Positions 8,294 through 17,071 of a stretch of 64,000 bases of DNA are shown here, one piece after another (position 1 is the stretch's first letter; each line of letters starts with the position of its first letter). The translations under genes and the position numbers were made by a program. The DNA comes from UBA2357 sp041678045 (GTDB lineage Bacteria; Pseudomonadota; Gammaproteobacteria; Burkholderiales; Rhodocyclaceae), in contig JBAYOV010000013.1 of NCBI GenBank assembly GCA_041678045.1, positions 1 to 64,000 on the forward strand, in the 5' to 3' direction. The notes under the pieces were generated by a model. That model was not told the DNA's origin and searched no databases. It worked only from the letters and a program-made list of their open reading frames with translations.

Positions 8294-9360
8294 ATACAGA
8301 AAGCACACCGGGCGGGCAACAGGCGCTGTCGCTCGAAGCACGCCGGCAGTTGATGAATGAGTCGCTGGAGGAGCGCTTCCGCCACGCCGGCGATTCGGCG
8401 CTGACGCGAGGCCTGAAGGTGCTCGTCAGGCGTCATCGTGAAAACCAGAACTGTCCGGTACCGCGTCCGCGCCGTATGTCCGGAGGCACGGAAGGTGCGA
8501 CAGGCGTGACGGAGGCGCAGCCCCCTGCCATGCCGGTCGATCCTCAGGATTTGCGCGCCCGTTTGCAGAAAATGCCCGGCTTGCCGCCGCTGGCCGGCGA
8601 GCTTCTGGCCAGCTTTGCCAACGAGGAAATCGATCTGTCCACGCTGGGCAAGCGCATCGCGCTCGATCAGGCCCTGCTGGCCCGGGTGCTGCGCATTGCC
8701 AATTCTCCGTTTTATGGTTTGCGTGGCCAGGTGCTGAGCATCGATGAGGCCATCATGGTGCTGGGGGTGCGGGCGGTGCGCACGCTGGTGCTCAGTGCTG
8801 CCCTGGTGTCGGGGTTCCGGGACAGGCAGTGCACCGGATTCCAGCCCGAGCGCTTCTGGCATCACTCGGTGGCAGTGGCGATTGCCGCACGCTCGCTGGC
8901 GAAAAGGATCGGTGTGAATGCGGATCAGGTATATGTGGACGGTTTGCTGCACGACCTCGGGCGTTATGCGCTGGCGGTGTGTTACCCGGCGTCGTATCAG
9001 GCGGTGCTGGACTGGCAGCAGCGGCGTCAGTGCATGTTGCGACAGGCCGAACGCGATGTGCTGGGGCTGGATCATGCGCTTGCCGGCGGTGTGCTGGCCC
9101 AGCTCTGGGGCTTGCCGGAGCGCTTTGCGAACGTCATGCAGATGCACCACACCCCTGATAGCGAGGTCGATGCGGCCCTGGTGCATCTGGGCGATGTGCT
9201 GGCCCATGCGATCGATCTGGGGCGGGAGGGGGACGACTTCGTACCCCCGCCCGATGAGGCAGCGTGGGCGTGTTTCAAACCGGGCGAGGCGTTGTTGCTG
9301 GAAGTCTTCGAAGAGGCGGAGCGCAGTTTCGATGAAGCCTGCCGGGCCTTGCTGAACTGA
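8290..9360 (+). CDS. HDOD-domain signalling protein
   Basis: This is a 356-residue protein starting at GTG and overlapping the preceding stop by 4 nt. Residues 1-80 are variable and polar. The HDOD domain follows (about 95-300), with LPPLAGELLASF, LLARVLRIANSPFYGL and a histidine-aspartate segment VDGLLHDLGRYAL that keeps an HD-like pair. HDOD proteins are non-catalytic or weakly catalytic relatives of HD phosphohydrolases and commonly partner with receiver proteins and cyclic-di-GMP enzymes. Its location between a REC-PAS protein and a histidine kinase supports a role as an adaptor or output of that system. Confidence 0.88.
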   Translation: MNTESTPGGQQALSLEARRQLMNESLEERFRHAGDSALTRGLKVLVRRHRENQNCPVPRPRRMSGGTEGATGVTEAQPPAMPVDPQDLRARLQKMPGLPPLAGELLASFANEEIDLSTLGKRIALDQALLARVLRIANSPFYGLRGQVLSIDEAIMVLGVRAVRTLVLSAALVSGFRDRQCTGFQPERFWHHSVAVAIAARSLAKRIGVNADQVYVDGLLHDLGRYALAVCYPASYQAVLDWQQRRQCMLRQAERDVLGLDHALAGGVLAQLWGLPERFANVMQMHHTPDSEVDAALVHLGDVLAHAIDLGREGDDFVPPPDEAAWACFKPGEALLLEVFEEAERSFDEACRALLN

Positions 9361-9379
9361 ACGGAAACGGTGAGTGGCG

Positions 9380-11194
9380 ATGCAGAAACTGATCGATGCG
9401 CTGATGGTGACCGGTTTGCCGCGTCATGTGATGCTGATGGTGGGCGACCGTGACGGCCGCATCCTGTATGTCAGTCCGCGCCTGTGCGAAGTGCTGGGGT
9501 ATTCCGCCGAGGAGCTGACCGGGCAGGGTTTCAGGTCGCTCAAGAGCGGTCTGCACGACGATGCGTTCTATGCCGGCATGTGGTCTGCGGTGGCTCGCGG
9601 TGAGGAGTGGCACCACGAAATTGCCAATCGCTGCAAGGATGGCAGCACCGTATGGCTGGAGATGACGCTGTTTGCCCTCGACGGGGCGGAGCAGCGTTAT
9701 CTTGGGGTGTGCTCGAATGTGACCGAGCGCAAGCGGGCCGAACAGGCGCACCGGCAGGTGGAGGATCTGCTGGCACAAACGCTGCAGGGCGATCCGGTGC
9801 CGACCTTCGTGATCGATGCCACCCATCGGGTAACCCACTGGAACCGTGCGCTTGAGGCACTGACCGGGGTGCGGGCTGCCGACGTGGCAAACAGCGGGCA
9901 GGCGGCCCGAATCTTCTATGGCGAAGTCCGGCCGGTGATGGCCGACATGATCGTCGATGGCAGCATCGAGCGACTGGAGGCCTTTTACGGAACCACGCTC
10001 CGGCGCAGCCCGGTGGTGACCGATGCGTACGAGGCCGAAGGGTACTTTCCCGACATCGGCGGGGGCGGTCGCTGGCTGGCCTTCACTGCGGCGCCGCTGC
10101 GCGATGCGGCCGGCCGGATCATCGGGGCGATCGAAACCCTGCAGGACGTGACCGAACGCAAGCAGGCCGAAGCGGCGCTCAAGCATGCTTATGACGAACT
10201 GGAAATGCTCGTGCAGCAGCGTACCGGCGAGCTGGCCAGGGCGAAGGCCGCACTGGAGGCGGACATGCAGGAGCGGGAGCGCTCCGAGCGCGAGTTGCTG
10301 CGACGCAATGCCGAGCTGACCGAACTCAACACCCGGCTGGGCGAGGCGCAGGAACAGCTCGCACAGTCCGAGCGGCTGGCGTCGATCGGTCAGCTGGCCG
10401 CAGGCGTGGCTCACGAGATCAACAATCCGATTGGCTATGTGCAGTCCAACCTGGGCACTCTGGGGAGTTATCTGGACGACCTGTTCCAGCTCATGAGCAG
10501 TTACGAACTGGCGCTGGTCGAGATGCCGCGCGACAACCCACAGCTGATTGCGGCGATGCAGCTCAAGCAGGAGAAGGATTTCGACTTCCTGCGCGAGGAT
10601 GTGCCCTCGCTGATGGCCGAGTCTCACGAGGGCATCACCCGGGTGCGCAAGATCGTTGCCGACCTGAAGGATTTTTCGCGGGTGGACAACAGCCAGGAAT
10701 GGCAGTGGGCCAATCTGCATCAGGGGCTGGAGAGCACCCTCAACATCGTCAATAACGAGATCAAGTACAAAGCCGATGTGGTCAAGCAGTTTGGCGATCT
10801 GCCCGACATCGAATGCCTGCCCTCGCAGCTCAACCAGGTGTTCATGAACCTGATGGTGAATGCCGCGCATGCCATTCCGGTCAACACCCGTGGCACCATC
10901 ACCCTGCGCACCGGCATGGGCGAGGGCGGCGACACGGTATGGGTGGAGGTTGCAGACACCGGCTGCGGCATCGAGGCCGATCACCTGAAGCGCATTTTCG
11001 ATCCCTTCTTCACGACCAAGCCGGTGGGCAAGGGGACCGGACTGGGTCTGTCCCTCTCATATGGCATCGTGCAGAAGCATGGTGGCCAGATCATGGTGAG
11101 CAGCGAGCCGGGCAAGGGCAGCCGTTTCCGGGTGAGCCTGCCGGTCAGCCAGACCCACGGCGAGGAGCATGATCGCACGGAGGGGCTGCAGTGA
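9380..11194 (+). CDS. Cytoplasmic sensor histidine kinase with two PAS domains
   Basis: This is a roughly 604-residue protein. PAS1 (about 10-120, with GRILYVSPRLCEVLGYS), PAS2 with a PAC tail (about 125-265), a coiled coil (about 268-330), a HisKA-type dimerisation domain with the phospho-acceptor His in AAGVAHEINNPIGYV (near residue 342), and a C-terminal HATPase (N-box NLMVNAAHA, DTGCGIE, FDPFFTTKPVGKGTGLGLS). No membrane segment is seen. A GTG two codons earlier (9374) is possible, but GGTGAG at 9369-9374 suits the ATG at 9380. The catalytic half closely resembles those of the two other kinases in the cluster. The likely partners are the neighbouring REC proteins. Confidence 0.9.
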   Translation: MQKLIDALMVTGLPRHVMLMVGDRDGRILYVSPRLCEVLGYSAEELTGQGFRSLKSGLHDDAFYAGMWSAVARGEEWHHEIANRCKDGSTVWLEMTLFALDGAEQRYLGVCSNVTERKRAEQAHRQVEDLLAQTLQGDPVPTFVIDATHRVTHWNRALEALTGVRAADVANSGQAARIFYGEVRPVMADMIVDGSIERLEAFYGTTLRRSPVVTDAYEAEGYFPDIGGGGRWLAFTAAPLRDAAGRIIGAIETLQDVTERKQAEAALKHAYDELEMLVQQRTGELARAKAALEADMQERERSERELLRRNAELTELNTRLGEAQEQLAQSERLASIGQLAAGVAHEINNPIGYVQSNLGTLGSYLDDLFQLMSSYELALVEMPRDNPQLIAAMQLKQEKDFDFLREDVPSLMAESHEGITRVRKIVADLKDFSRVDNSQEWQWANLHQGLESTLNIVNNEIKYKADVVKQFGDLPDIECLPSQLNQVFMNLMVNAAHAIPVNTRGTITLRTGMGEGGDTVWVEVADTGCGIEADHLKRIFDPFFTTKPVGKGTGLGLSLSYGIVQKHGGQIMVSSEPGKGSRFRVSLPVSQTHGEEHDRTEGLQ

Positions 11195-12603
11195 GCGAAG
11201 GGGGCGACTGGAACGCAGGGGGCGAGAAGGCAGAGGAGGCCGCAGAGGCCGCAGAGGCCGGCGCGGCCGAGGGTCTTGCAGGCCGCGATGACCGCCTGCA
11301 GGGCCCGGCGAGCATTCTGTGCGTCGATGACGAGCGCAACATCCTGTCCGCCCTGCGCCGGTTGTTCCGGCCCAGCGGTTACCGGGTACTGGTGGCTGAA
11401 AGCGGCAGCGAGGCCCTGGCCCTGCTCGAAGCCGAACAGGGCAGGGTGAATCTGGTCATTTCCGACATGCGCATGCCGGTGATGGACGGCGCCCGCTTTC
11501 TGGCCGAGGTGCGTGGCCGCTGGCCCGACATCGTGCGCATTCTCCTCACCGGCTATGCCGACATGGCGTCGACCATCGCCGCGATCAACGAAGGCCAGAT
11601 CTACCGCTACATCTCCAAGCCCTGGAACGACAGCGATGTGCTGCTCACCGTGCAGGGCGCGCTGGAGCGGCAGGCGCTGCAGCACGAGAAGGCCCGGCTG
11701 GAAGCGCTCACCGTGCGGCAGAACGCCGAACTGAAGCAGCTCAATGCCGGTCTCGAAGAAAAGGTGCGCGAACGTACCGAGGAACTGCGTCTGGCCAATG
11801 ACCGGATCAAGCGCAGCTTCTTCACCTCCATTCAGGTGTTTGCCAACCTGATCGAACTGCGCGGCGGCAATGTGGCCGGTCATTCGCGCCGGGTGGCCGA
11901 CCTGTCGCGCAAGATCGCCGCTGCGATGGGCCTGGACGGACGGGCCTGCAACGACATCTTTCTGGCCGGTCTGCTGCACGATATCGGCAAGATCGGGCTG
12001 CCTGACGCGCTGCTCGCCAAACCGCCCAACAAGATGACCGGCGAAGAACTCGGCCCTTTTCGCCGGCACGCGATCAAGGGCGAACAGACCCTCATGGCGC
12101 TCGAAGACCTGCGCCCGGCCGCACGCATCATCCGAAGCCATCACGAGCGTTTCGATGGGCAGGGCTATCCCGACGGTCTGGCCGGAATGATGATTCCGCA
12201 TGGGGCGCGCATTCTTGCGCTGGCCAATGAGTACGACGGGCATGTGCACGGCACGCTGACCGGCAAACGGCTCACTGCCGACGAGGCCCGGATGATGATC
12301 CTGCAGGGGCGGGGCAAGCGCTACGACCCGGCGGTGGTCGATGCCTTCATCCAGCTGTTCGGCGCGCCGCCCACGCCGCCGGCCGACGAGATCGCCATCG
12401 CCCCGGCCAACCTGCGCCCCGGCATGGTGCTGGCGCGCGACCTGATCAGCTCCGACGGGGCCTTGCTGCTGGCGGTCGACTACATGCTCGACGAAAACCT
12501 GATCCGCCAGATCCAGGACTATGAACGTGGCGAAGGCACGCGCATCACCCTGTACGTGCGCCCGCAGCGCGCCCCGCTCAAGGGCAGGGTAGCGGGTTCA
12601 TGA
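11191..12603 (+). CDS. Response regulator with HD-GYP cyclic-di-GMP phosphodiesterase domain
   Basis: This 470-residue protein begins with a GTG overlapping the kinase stop (GTGA), preceded by a GGAGGGG. An Ala/Glu-rich tail (about 8-28) leads to a receiver domain (about 35-160; LVISDMRMPVMDG phospho-acceptor, YISKPWND Lys), a coiled coil (about 165-200), then an HD-GYP domain. Key residues are kept: LLHDIGKIGLPD near 263 and SHHERFDGQGYPDGL near 316. HD-GYP enzymes hydrolyse cyclic-di-GMP to GMP or pGpG. A C-terminal extension after about 390 is of unknown role. Phosphorylation by the adjacent kinases probably controls activity. Together with the GGDEF/EAL protein it makes the cluster a cyclic-di-GMP switch. 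Confidence 0.93.
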   Translation: MSEGGDWNAGGEKAEEAAEAAEAGAAEGLAGRDDRLQGPASILCVDDERNILSALRRLFRPSGYRVLVAESGSEALALLEAEQGRVNLVISDMRMPVMDGARFLAEVRGRWPDIVRILLTGYADMASTIAAINEGQIYRYISKPWNDSDVLLTVQGALERQALQHEKARLEALTVRQNAELKQLNAGLEEKVRERTEELRLANDRIKRSFFTSIQVFANLIELRGGNVAGHSRRVADLSRKIAAAMGLDGRACNDIFLAGLLHDIGKIGLPDALLAKPPNKMTGEELGPFRRHAIKGEQTLMALEDLRPAARIIRSHHERFDGQGYPDGLAGMMIPHGARILALANEYDGHVHGTLTGKRLTADEARMMILQGRGKRYDPAVVDAFIQLFGAPPTPPADEIAIAPANLRPGMVLARDLISSDGALLLAVDYMLDENLIRQIQDYERGEGTRITLYVRPQRAPLKGRVAGS

Positions 12604-14927
12604 AGGCAGATAGCGCCGTGCTCCGTGAAGCGCCCGCCTGGGGTAATCGCGCCTTGCTCTGGCTCGCGGTGTTGTTGCTCGTCGGCATTACCGCCGCAGT
12701 GCTGGTGGAAGTGCGCAAGCAGGCGCATGAACAGGCGCGGGGGCAGATGGCAGAAACCCTGAGCACCGTTTCCACGATCAAGCTGGCCGACCTGCGCCAC
12801 TGGCTGCACGACCTGCAGACCAAGAATGCACTGCCGGTCGGTAATGTACTGGGGCGTGCACTGGCCGCTGCCGACACTGCCCCCGGGCAGCTTCAGGTGC
12901 CTGACGCACATGAGCGGCTGCGCTGGCTGGTGGAGCGCTCCGACGAATTTCGCACCGGCTGGCTGCTCGACCTGAGCGGCCAGCCGGTGCTGAGTCTGGA
13001 CGAGGTGCCGCCGCCGCAGTTGCCGGACACGCTGCTCGCCGAGGCTGCAGCCCAGCCCTTGCCCCAGCTGGGGGATTTTTACCTCAACCCGCAGGGACTG
13101 CCCTCGCTTGCCACGGTCACGGCGGTACGCACATGGCAGGCCGGGCAGGCCGTGTTGGTCGGTTACATGGTCATCGAGATCGAGCCGGCAGCAGACCTCT
13201 TTCCGATGCTCGACAGTGGCCTGTCGGAAGGGCGTGCGCTGCGGGTATGGCTCATGCGGCGTGAAGGCGAGAGCGTGCGCTTTCTCGGCAGCAGCGGACC
13301 GCTTGAGGCGCCGGGGCATTTCAGCCTGATGACGGTCCAGGGGCAGGACGTGCTGGCGATGAAACCGCCCGAGATGGCCGGTCAGGTGCTTGAAGCGGAA
13401 GACGTGACCGGCGAGCCGGCGATCGGCGTGGTACAGCGCCTGCAGGGGCGTGACTGGCTGCTGGTCACCAGCATTCCGCTGGCGGTGGTGGAGGCCGAAG
13501 CGCAGGCCGCCTTCGTACGGGTGGCTGCCAGCGTGGTGGCGCTGGTCGTGCTGCTGGCAGGTCTGCTGGGGGCGCTCATGGGCGTGTTCAGCCTGCGGCG
13601 CAATCTGCAGGCGGTGTCGGTGGACCTGCAGCGGGTGCGCCGGGAAAGCCTGCTCGATTTCTTCATCCGCTACGCCAACGACGTGGTGTTGCTGATGGAC
13701 GAGACGGGGACGATTCTGGAATGCAACGATGCGGCCTGCACCACTTACGGCCATTCCCGCGAGCAGCTTATCGGGGCCAATGTGAGGATGCTCCGGGCAC
13801 CCGAAACGCTGAAGGATGTGGCCCGGCAGCTGAGCGATGCGAGCACGCCGCTCGGACTGACCTTCAAGACCCTCCATCAGCGCGCGGACGGCAGCCGTTT
13901 CGCGGTGGAGGTCAGCTCGGGCACCTTCGAGCATGAAGGCCGGCGTTACCGGCAGAGCATCATCCGCGACATCAGCCAGCGCGAGGCCGACGCCATTGCG
14001 CTGGCCCGCAGCGAGGCGCAGCTGCGCGAAGCGCTCGATCAACAGATCGAACTCAACCGCAAACTGGCTGCCGCACACAGCCAGTTGCTGCAGTCCGAGA
14101 AAATGGCCTCCATCGGCCAGCTGGCCGCAGGCGTGGCTCACGAGATCAACAATCCGGTCGGTTTTGTCAACTCCAATCTCGGCACCTTGTGCACCTATGT
14201 AGAGGCCTTGCTGACGCTTGTGGAGACGGCGCGCGAGCAACTGCAGGCCGGTGACCATGCTGATGCTTTCGAAGCGCAGCTGATCGCGCACGACTTTGCC
14301 TTCATCCGCGAGGATGCGCCCGCCCTGCTCAACGAGTCGCTGGAGGGGCTGATGCGGGTGCGCAAGATCGTGCAGGACCTCAAGGATTTCTCGCGGGTGG
14401 GCGAGAACGACTGGCAATGGGCCAACCTGCATGCGGGGCTGGACAGCACGCTGAACATTGTCTGGAACGAGATCAAGTACAAGGCCCGGGTGGACAAGCA
14501 GTACGGCACGCTGCCCGAGGTGATGTGCCTGCCCTCCCAGCTCAACCAGGTGTTCATGAACCTGCTGGTGAATGCCGCGCAGGCCATCGACAGCCAGGGG
14601 GTGATCACCCTGCGCACCGGCACGCTGCCGGAATCGGATGATGTTTGGGTGGAAGTCGAGGATAATGGGTGCGGTATCGACGAGGCGCTCGTGCCACGTC
14701 TGTTCGACCCGTTTTTTACAACCAAGCCCGTGGGGGCGGGCACCGGACTGGGGCTGTCGCTGGCGTTCTCGATCGTGCGCAAGCATGAGGGACACATCGA
14801 AGTGCGCAGCCAGCCGGGCAAGGGCAGTTGCTTCAGACTGGTCCTGCCACGGTGCCCAGCCGAGCGCATGCGCGAGGCCGGCCAGCCGGCCATGCCCCGG
14901 CCTGCGGATCAAGAGGTAGCGTCATGA
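12600..14927 (+). CDS. Membrane sensor histidine kinase with periplasmic domain and PAS
   Basis: This is a 775-residue protein. Transmembrane helix 1 is at about residues 17-38 and a periplasmic sensor domain at about 40-298 has no motif I recognise (possibly dCache-like). Helix 2 is at about 303-328, a PAS/PAC domain at about 350-470, a coiled coil, the HisKA H-box (AAGVAHEINNPVGFV, near 515) and HATPase with FDPFFTTKPVGAGTGLGLS. Its start overlaps the HD-GYP stop (ATGA) and its stop overlaps the next gene. It is the only member of the cluster with an external sensor, so it is the likely entry point for a periplasmic signal. Confidence 0.9.
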   Translation: MKADSAVLREAPAWGNRALLWLAVLLLVGITAAVLVEVRKQAHEQARGQMAETLSTVSTIKLADLRHWLHDLQTKNALPVGNVLGRALAAADTAPGQLQVPDAHERLRWLVERSDEFRTGWLLDLSGQPVLSLDEVPPPQLPDTLLAEAAAQPLPQLGDFYLNPQGLPSLATVTAVRTWQAGQAVLVGYMVIEIEPAADLFPMLDSGLSEGRALRVWLMRREGESVRFLGSSGPLEAPGHFSLMTVQGQDVLAMKPPEMAGQVLEAEDVTGEPAIGVVQRLQGRDWLLVTSIPLAVVEAEAQAAFVRVAASVVALVVLLAGLLGALMGVFSLRRNLQAVSVDLQRVRRESLLDFFIRYANDVVLLMDETGTILECNDAACTTYGHSREQLIGANVRMLRAPETLKDVARQLSDASTPLGLTFKTLHQRADGSRFAVEVSSGTFEHEGRRYRQSIIRDISQREADAIALARSEAQLREALDQQIELNRKLAAAHSQLLQSEKMASIGQLAAGVAHEINNPVGFVNSNLGTLCTYVEALLTLVETAREQLQAGDHADAFEAQLIAHDFAFIREDAPALLNESLEGLMRVRKIVQDLKDFSRVGENDWQWANLHAGLDSTLNIVWNEIKYKARVDKQYGTLPEVMCLPSQLNQVFMNLLVNAAQAIDSQGVITLRTGTLPESDDVWVEVEDNGCGIDEALVPRLFDPFFTTKPVGAGTGLGLSLAFSIVRKHEGHIEVRSQPGKGSCFRLVLPRCPAERMREAGQPAMPRPADQEVAS

Positions 14928-15514
14928 CACACCGAATCCTGTTGGTGGATGATGAGTCCGGCATCCTGAGCGCGCTCAGGCGGCTGCTGGTGCTCACACC
15001 CTGTACTTTCAATGGTCGCACCTACCGGCTGCAGGTCGATACCTTCGACTGCCCGGTGGCCGCGCTGGCGTCCGTCGAAACGGTGCCTTACGAGCTGGTC
15101 GTGTCCGACTACCGCATGCCCGGCATGGATGGTGTGCAGTTTCTCAGCCAGGTGCGCGAGCTGCAACCCCATGCGGTGCGTTTCATTCTGTCGGGCTACG
15201 CCGATCTGGGCGCACTGGTGGGGGCGATCAACGAGGCGCAAATCAGCCGTTTCATTGCCAAGCCCTGGAACGATTACGAGCTGGTGTCGGCGATTGCGCA
15301 GGGGCTGGCCTACCGGGAGTTGCAGGTTGAAACCGAGCGCCTGGCCAACGAAAAGCGTGTGGAGCGCCAAATGCTCAGCCGCGAGGAGTACGAGCTGAAG
15401 AAGCTGGAAGCCGAGTCGCCGGGCATCACCCGGGTGCGCTGGGGAGACGACGGTTCGGTGATCCTCGACCCCGATTTGCAGGCCGAATACGAACGCCTGC
15501 ACCCGGACGAATAA
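14924..15514 (+). CDS. Single-domain response regulator with C-terminal tail
   Basis: This is a 196-residue protein. The receiver domain occupies about residues 1-140, with ILLVDDESG, the phospho-acceptor in LVVSDYRMPGMDG, FILSGY and IAKPWND. An insertion of about 15 residues after the first helix (TPCTFNGRTYRLQV) is unusual for REC domains. The tail (about 145-196) is charged and contains no known output domain. The ATG at 14924 overlaps the kinase stop (ATGA), so the longer open frame upstream is not used. It probably acts as a phosphate shuttle or by protein contact. Confidence 0.88.
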   Translation: MTHRILLVDDESGILSALRRLLVLTPCTFNGRTYRLQVDTFDCPVAALASVETVPYELVVSDYRMPGMDGVQFLSQVRELQPHAVRFILSGYADLGALVGAINEAQISRFIAKPWNDYELVSAIAQGLAYRELQVETERLANEKRVERQMLSREEYELKKLEAESPGITRVRWGDDGSVILDPDLQAEYERLHPDE

Positions 15515-15561
15515 ACAGGCATGATGTGCGACCCGATCATCCGCACGCGGTACGGAGCTGA

Positions 15562-17025
15562 ATGATGCTTGAAGCCTTCAAGTGGGATCACCGCTATGAA
15601 CTGGGCCTGGAAGAGGTCGATGCCCAGCATCACCGGCTGGTCGACATGCTCAACGAGCTTATCGAGGTACTGACCAGCCAGCGGGACATCCCGGAGGAGG
15701 TCATCGCACATCTGCTCGACGAGCTGGAGGCTTATGCCCATGTGCACTTCCAGGATGAAGAGGCGTTGATGCTGGCCGGTCAGTGCGACCCCCGGCATAT
15801 TGCCATTCACACCCGCCAGCACCAGATGTTCGTGGAGCAGGTACGCATGGCACGCAGCGAATACCACGCGGCAGGCCGGCCACGCGACATTCTCGAACTG
15901 TTGGCCAGCTTTGCGATTACCTGGCTGTCCTTTCACATCCTGGGCTCCGACCGTGAAATGGCCGGGCAGCTCGAACGGGTGAAAGCCGGTCAGCCGGCCG
16001 AGCGTCGATCCCAGTCCGAAGTCGAAGTCGATGGTGGGGCCACCCGCATTCTGGTCGAGGCGATGAGCCGGCTGTACGACCTGATGGCCCAGCGCAATCT
16101 GGCCCTGTCCGCTGCCCGTGACGAGCTCGCCATGCTCAATGCCAGCCTGGAGCAGCGCGTGTCGGAACGCACGGCCGAGCTGAAGGCCGCGCTCGACGAG
16201 GTGGAGCGTACCCGAGAGCAGTTGCTGCAATCCGAAAAAATGTCGGCCATCGGCCAGCTGGCTGCGGGTGTGGCGCATGAAATCAACAACCCGGTCGGCT
16301 TCGTCAGCTCCAATCTGGGCAGCCTGCGGCAATACACCCTGCGTCTGCTCGACCTGATTGCCGGCTACGACCGCCTGCTGCAGTCCATGAACGCTCCCGA
16401 GCGGGTGATGCAGGCGTTCGAGCAGCTCAAGCAGCAGCACGATTATGCCTACATGCGCGAAGACCTGGGCGACCTTCTGAACGAATCGATGGAAGGGCTC
16501 GACCGGGTGAAGAAGATCGTGCACGACATGAAGGAGTTCTCCCATGTCGACCGTGCCGAGTGGGAGTCTGCCGACCTCAATGCGTTGCTCGAGAGCACGC
16601 TCACCATGGTGTGGCATGAGCTCAAGTACAAGGCCGAGGTGCAGCGCGACTTTCAGCCGCTGCCCGCAGTGCGCTGCATGCCGGCGCAGCTCAGCCAGGT
16701 GTTCATGAACATGCTGGTGAATGCCGCACAGGCCATCGAGCAGGCGCCCGGGCGCATCGTTCTGAGCTCACGCATGCACGGCAACGAGGTGACGCTGTCG
16801 GTGCGTGACAATGGCAAGGGAATGGGGGCGGAGGTGATCAAGCATTTGTTCGAGCCGTTCTTCACCACCAAGCCGGTGGGCAAGGGCACCGGGCTGGGCT
16901 TGTCGATTGCCTATGAGATCGTCAAGCGCCACGCCGGGCGGATCGAGGTGGACAGCACGCCGGGGGCGGGCACCTGCTTTACGGTGCACCTGCCGCTCGA
17001 CCCCGAGCCCGCACTGCAGGACTGA
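15562..17025 (+). CDS. Hemerythrin-like sensor histidine kinase
   Basis: This is a 487-residue soluble protein. Residues 1-135 form a bacteriohemerythrin domain with the expected di-iron ligands: His in VDAQHHRLVDML, HFQDEE, HTRQHQMF, and the final His...Asp in FHILGSDRE. A linker and coiled coil (about 150-225) precede the H-box AAGVAHEINNPVGFV (near 238) and a C-terminal HATPase with FEPFFTTKPVGKGTGLGLS. Hemerythrin binds O2 (and NO in some proteins) at a di-iron site, so the kinase probably senses oxygen or redox state. GGAG at 15553-15556 precedes the start. The catalytic half is paralogous to the other two kinases. It ends 46 bases before the convergent GGDEF/EAL gene. Confidence 0.92.
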   Translation: MMLEAFKWDHRYELGLEEVDAQHHRLVDMLNELIEVLTSQRDIPEEVIAHLLDELEAYAHVHFQDEEALMLAGQCDPRHIAIHTRQHQMFVEQVRMARSEYHAAGRPRDILELLASFAITWLSFHILGSDREMAGQLERVKAGQPAERRSQSEVEVDGGATRILVEAMSRLYDLMAQRNLALSAARDELAMLNASLEQRVSERTAELKAALDEVERTREQLLQSEKMSAIGQLAAGVAHEINNPVGFVSSNLGSLRQYTLRLLDLIAGYDRLLQSMNAPERVMQAFEQLKQQHDYAYMREDLGDLLNESMEGLDRVKKIVHDMKEFSHVDRAEWESADLNALLESTLTMVWHELKYKAEVQRDFQPLPAVRCMPAQLSQVFMNMLVNAAQAIEQAPGRIVLSSRMHGNEVTLSVRDNGKGMGAEVIKHLFEPFFTTKPVGKGTGLGLSIAYEIVKRHAGRIEVDSTPGAGTCFTVHLPLDPEPALQD

Positions 17026-17034
17026 CGACGCATT

Positions 17035-17061
17035 CCGGGGCCGGATGCCAGCATGCCCCGG
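17035..17061. terminator. GC-rich hairpin between convergent genes
   Basis: CCGGGGC (17035-17041) and GCCCCGG (17055-17061) can pair with a 13-base loop in the gap between the kinase and the GGDEF/EAL gene. There is no T-run on either strand, so intrinsic termination is uncertain. Confidence 0.3.
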
Positions 17062-17071
17062 GGCCGACTGC

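Noticed and set aside
9275..10984. Long minus-strand open frame (569 codons) opposite the PAS-PAS kinase
   Set aside because: It is the antisense shadow of a clear kinase gene. Third-position G/C bias opens such frames throughout this window, and its translation is low-complexity His/Gln/Arg-rich text with no family motif.
12519..14912. 797-codon minus-strand frame opposite the membrane kinase
   Set aside because: Antisense shadow of the membrane kinase; composition bias only and no domain pattern.
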